From Saxidomus purpurata (Eukaryota; Mollusca; Bivalvia; Venerida; Veneridae), in contig JAFMSR010000017.1 in assembly GCA_022818135.1 (NCBI GenBank), positions 2,163,367 to 2,227,366 of the forward strand: DNA of 64,000 nucleotides, read 5' to 3'. This document shows positions 60,206 through 64,000 of this stretch, piece by piece (the stretch's first letter is position 1; each line of letters begins with the position of its first letter). A model generated the notes under the pieces. The model was not told the DNA's origin and did no database searches. It worked only from the letters and a program-made list of their open reading frames with translations. Position numbers and translations under genes: made by a program.

Positions 60206-62165
60206 ACTTGTCTACCAAACGCATACTCGTATAAATTTAGTGTTCAGTGGAATAACGATATTTGAGAAATGTGACTAATTCTGTTAAGAGCAAACCAGTA
60301 TATTTGCACAGTCAGATCTGTATCAAGCCCATATTAAATTGATGTATCCCGAGCCAATCTTTGTATAGTACGTTATACGTTAAAGACAGATATTAGGTAG
60401 ATGTCTAGTCTATCGATGCTATAAAATAGGGGTGCTGCAACACAACATATGTACGTTTTTGAGATTGTGAGGTTGCCATGATTAAATGTATGATGCCATT
60501 GAATATCAGATTATGTTATATGTACACATATGAAAAAGAAAGTATTAGTTTATTCCATGTGCGTGAGGCTCAGGTCGAAATATCCGTCATTGAGCGTAAC
60601 TGTTTTCTTGGGAACGAGGATATGTCAAGTTCCCGCGTGGCAATTACCCGAGGTGACGAATAGTTCCATCTAAACCAAATGTTTCATGTTTTATGTTTTT
60701 TGTATACCGTCTTGTACTTTAAATAGATTTCTAAATGCAAACGTTATCGAAATAATGCATAATGATATAAAAAGAAACGATAGTCAGATGCTTTGGGAAA
60801 GTAATTCAAGTAAGTCACGTGAGTCATCTTACACTGGGGGTGGGGTGTAAGATGAGATTTACCAGCTATGCTAAAACCTGCAGGATGGACAACCACTAGT
60901 CTCCTATCATGCTTCTCATTTGAAAATTAAAGTCGCTAGCGGATTCTTGATCATATGACCGTCAATTAGAATGCAACATGATGTGTGCCATCTTCACGGC
61001 AGCCCATTATCCATTGTTTTTGCCAATTTACATAGTATGCTATTTTTAGCACAGTTATAATTATAATTGTACACTTTACTTAGAAACTACTTTTAAATCA
61101 CAAGAGAATGTATATACACAATAAAACTTAAATGTTAAAACCATAACAGATTGTTTTCCGATACAACCTAGAACCTTTGGAAAGCCGGATCTAACGGAGT
61201 GTGATCTCGGCAAGGATGGAACATGTGAAAATTCCTGTAAACTGTATCTGTAGTATTAAAAGTATACGCTACCAAATAATAAAGCGTTGCAAACGCTTTT
61301 GAAATTCCAATATAAACATATAGTGCAGCCGTGCCGTAAAACCAGCACTTTCAATCGATTTTTGCAAAGTCCGACCTAGATTTTGACTTCTATTGTTGAT
61401 TCTAGCCTTTAGTTTTATACTTATGTATTAGTATGTCATTTTTGAAAAATTTATTTTTTCAGCGGCAACTAAGAGCAAGCAGCGTTAAGCAAACATACAT
61501 TCAGACATGGCAAAAATCATCGCCAGAAAAACATCGCGTTGGAAAATGGTATCACAAAAATACAAACCGCACATTTTCGAAAGGCTTTGATCTAATTCAT
61601 CTAAACCAAAAGGCAACACCCTTTATTCCTTTATTCCATAATCACCACGATGTCATAGTGAAAGCAGGCTGTTGCATCTAGACAGATACAATGTATATAG
61701 TTTTTTAATTTTACTGATTCAAATTTTCAATTTCAATCTTTTCTTCCTAACACCTAAACTACAGACTGCATTGTCAAATATTACATAAACAAGAACTGTC
61801 ACTCGCAAGTGACGAATCTCCCCGAAGTGGTGACGCTTAAATATTGTTCTTGTGCATTGTATACAACTATTCATTGCCAGAAATACCCATATTCAAAGTT
61901 TAATGTGTGCTTACTGTGATACATATAACAATTGCATTTCACATTCTGTTTGATTATAGTTAAAGTGTTTATGGTATTAATCAACTTTACATGAATAGTA
62001 TTATCTTCGTATGTGAGATGAGATACGGATATAACTAAAATGTATACGAGTTCACACAATAACTTGATATTGGGGTTGGAGATCTATCGCGCCAGTGGAA
62101 ATGCGAAAATGTATCGATGTTTCATATTTCTAGGACAGATTGTGAACGAAAACCTATAATTGAGA
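60206..62165. other. 3' flank of the receptor gene, no other gene seen
   Basis: It contains AATAAA at 61120-61125 and 61278-61283. An open frame at 61433-61681 is basic and without motifs or splice context, so it is not called. The 61791-61830 piece is a repeat end. Confidence 0.45.
61791..61830. repeat. Terminal fragment of the 38656-family element
   Basis: ACAAGAACTGTCACTCGCAA, then GTGACGAATCTCCCCGAAGT, resembles the start of the element at 38669 (GAGCTGTCGCCCATCGTGAC, GAATTCCCCC). Confidence 0.5.
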
Positions 62166-62172
62166 ACAAACG

Positions 62173-62212
62173 TGCTCTATTCAGTGCTCTATTCAGTGCT
62201 CTATTCAGTGTC
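62173..62212. repeat. 12-bp tandem repeat, three copies
   Basis: GTGCTCTATTCA is repeated three times exactly, then breaks into GTGTCTAAT. Confidence 0.9.
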
Positions 62213-62689
62213 TAATTGAAAACGATGATACTTTGCAAATCAAAAACATTATTTTTGTTTGCTTGTTAATGGGTCGAGAGTGTTTCCTATATATATATAT
62301 ACAGATTAAGTGTTCACAATTGACCACCCTGTTATATCAGTCATCTATTGTTCCCATTAAGGTTAGCAGTTAAGTTATTTCAGCATACGAAATAATTTGA
62401 AACTGAATAGCAAATTGATTTCATAATTTCATATAATGTTTCTCATATTATTTTATTTAAATTATAAGAAACGTATTATGTTCCGTTTTGTATCTTTGTC
62501 CATCGTTTAAGGATTAAAGATAGCTTGGAACAAATCTTTACCATGATTACACGAATAAAACCCAAAACACCTTGACAGGATGGTAAGAAGTCAATGCCAC
62601 ACTAACCACACTATCGTCTTGCCGGTGCTGTAACTTGGTCAAGCCTTTTAATTTTCTGCCAATATCGCGTCAAGTCAGGGGCCAATCAG

Positions 62690-63980
62690 GAATGAAGAAA
62701 CAAAAAGAGCATATCATAAGGTATGTCGGTGAAAATGTTGTCATCCTTTTTATATCATACATATATCGAAGAAGACAACGATTTGCAGGATACCGCACCC
62801 TCAAAGTGAACAAGGTCACATTTAAAGCCGTATGAATTTTGATGGAAAGAAGTGTGCTTTATTTGTGGTGAAATATACAGTGCAAAACATAGAAATAGTT
62901 GTTCGGAAGTCGATGGATCAATAAATAAAAACTCTGAGCTATACACATTTGACCATGCACTACACTCCATGTTACTTTGTTCGAAAGGTGATATTGTAGC
63001 TGTACAGGCACGCTACCACATAAAGAAAGGTTGCTAAGCAACATATTTGTCAGAGTCAAATCAAAATCAGAATTACAAAAAGAGCATGACGTAGCTAGCG
63101 AATGTTTAAAGCACGGACTACTTGATTATAAATTAAATACAAGAAGCAGATTAAAAGTGGAGCTGAAACTGGTTTGGCCAGAGTTGAGATTTATTTCTAG
63201 AGTTGGTATGTTCAAACAGTTTGAGAGTAAATGATGCTCTGACCAAGTCTGTTTTATTAGTAACAACTCTACAAGCTGTTGACAAAAATAAATAACTTAG
63301 AATTAAGTTTGATTGAGAGTTTTGAATACTCTGAAGAACACGATGTATCGGTTACTTATAAAAATCATGTAAAATTAAATCAATGCGACATGATGTTGCT
63401 TGATAAAACTTAATTGTGTTTGTTAAAAGCAAGATTACACCTGTTACAGAATAAACGATTACTGCATGTCAATATGTTATTAAAGTTCCATTAATAACTA
63501 ATTCATTGTATTGTCAACCGAGGACTTGATCACACACTGGCGTTCAAGAGACCTCCAAATAGACCGTCACCAGTACAAGAACCTCGCGTAGAACCTGATG
63601 AGCTACACTATCCTGACCCAGAGGACGCTGGACTCCTACCATTAAAGGAACTGCTTTACACAATTTGCTTGGATACACTAGTTGGTCTTTGTGACGACAG
63701 GGCAGTGCCAGGAGCTGTATTGTTTTCTTAGACTTTCACTCTGTTCATGATGACCCAGTTGATATTGTGAACCCAATTATCATGGCTCCTCTGTGGATAC
63801 CGTACTGAAACGTTCTAAGGAGCAATTGAATGCTTTGGGAGCAAACTGTCTGTCCTTTTGTTTTGGATATTGGCCAACTTTCAAAGAAATTAAAAATGAT
63901 GTGGGTAAAGGAGGAAGGAATTTGAAGGTGTTTATCCACTTGATTGGGGCATGATGTCCGTATTTGACGGGAAATGCTAT
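62690..63980 (+). pseudogene. Frame-broken ORF cluster, probably transposon- or multicopy-gene-derived
   Basis: The + strand shows protein-like segments in shifting frames. First is CFICGEIYSAKHRN, then GDIVAVQARYHIKKGC followed by an in-frame TAA (about 62852-63037). A second (63031-63234) has ASECLKHGLL and LVWPELRFIS. A third (about 63498-63731) has KRPPNRPSPVQEPRVEPDEL and LLPLKELLYTICLDTLVGLC and ends in a TAG. The DFHSVHDDPVDIVNPIIMAP frame follows directly. The CxxC...DIVA..A.YH...C layout is familiar from repeated, unnamed invertebrate proteins that travel with transposable elements. At least three disabling changes are seen. The right end is cut by the window, so exons with short introns cannot be fully excluded. 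Confidence 0.45.
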
Positions 63981-64000
63981 ATACATATATGCCGATGCCG

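Noticed and set aside
61433..61681. 82-codon basic ORF
   Set aside because: No motif, no splice or promoter context. It lies in the 3' flank of the receptor gene.

Overview
This is nuclear DNA from an animal, most probably a marine bivalve mollusc. The reasons are short exons with GT-AG introns spread over kilobases, AT-rich spacers packed with short non-autonomous elements, and many copies of the TGACCTTGACCTTTGACC-type repeats and of elements with AAGAGGGCCAAGATGGCC or TAGCTCGACTATTC ends that I associate with bivalve genomes. The species cannot be fixed from the sequence alone. A 500-base run of N (47434-47933) is an assembly gap.

Left part (1-11 kb). A nearly gene-free start holds a tRNA-derived SINE and a second tRNA-Ser-like SINE. 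It is followed by a complete two-exon gene for a secreted, Arg-rich, Lys- and Cys-free peptide, with its own TATA promoter and poly(A) signal (2966-4177, + strand). A four-exon gene on the - strand (10941 down to 6661) encodes a myristoylated CAP/GAPR-1-like protein.

11-21 kb is repeat territory. It holds a 5'-truncated but still open non-LTR reverse transcriptase, an eroded L1-like fragment, a 31-bp satellite, a possible two-exon gene end (16976-15494, -), nested palindromes, and tandem arrays carrying nuclear-receptor-like motifs.

21-45 kb holds three - strand genes reconstructed from phase-compatible exons. The first is a four-exon, 141-residue orphan gene (31342 down to 21562) with twin perfect CRE sites upstream. 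The second is a 151-residue, putatively myristoylated Ser-rich protein (37160 or 35868 down to 33051) whose promoter plus first exon has been tandemly duplicated and whose intron holds two satellites. The third is a five-exon protein with three U1/matrin-type C2H2 fingers (44623 down to 41635), resembling the dsRNA-binding ZNF346/ZMAT family.

45-64 kb is mostly non-coding. It holds a PIF/Harbinger-like MITE, a LINE remnant, an element with a 363-bp higher-order tandem repeat, a 20-bp satellite, an intronless nicotinic-receptor-like Cys-loop channel gene (58823-60205, +), and a frame-broken ORF cluster at the right edge.

The genes do not form a pathway that I can see. Two encode predicted N-myristoylated proteins, one a secreted peptide and one a membrane channel. 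All gene models rest on splice-phase logic and need transcript support.
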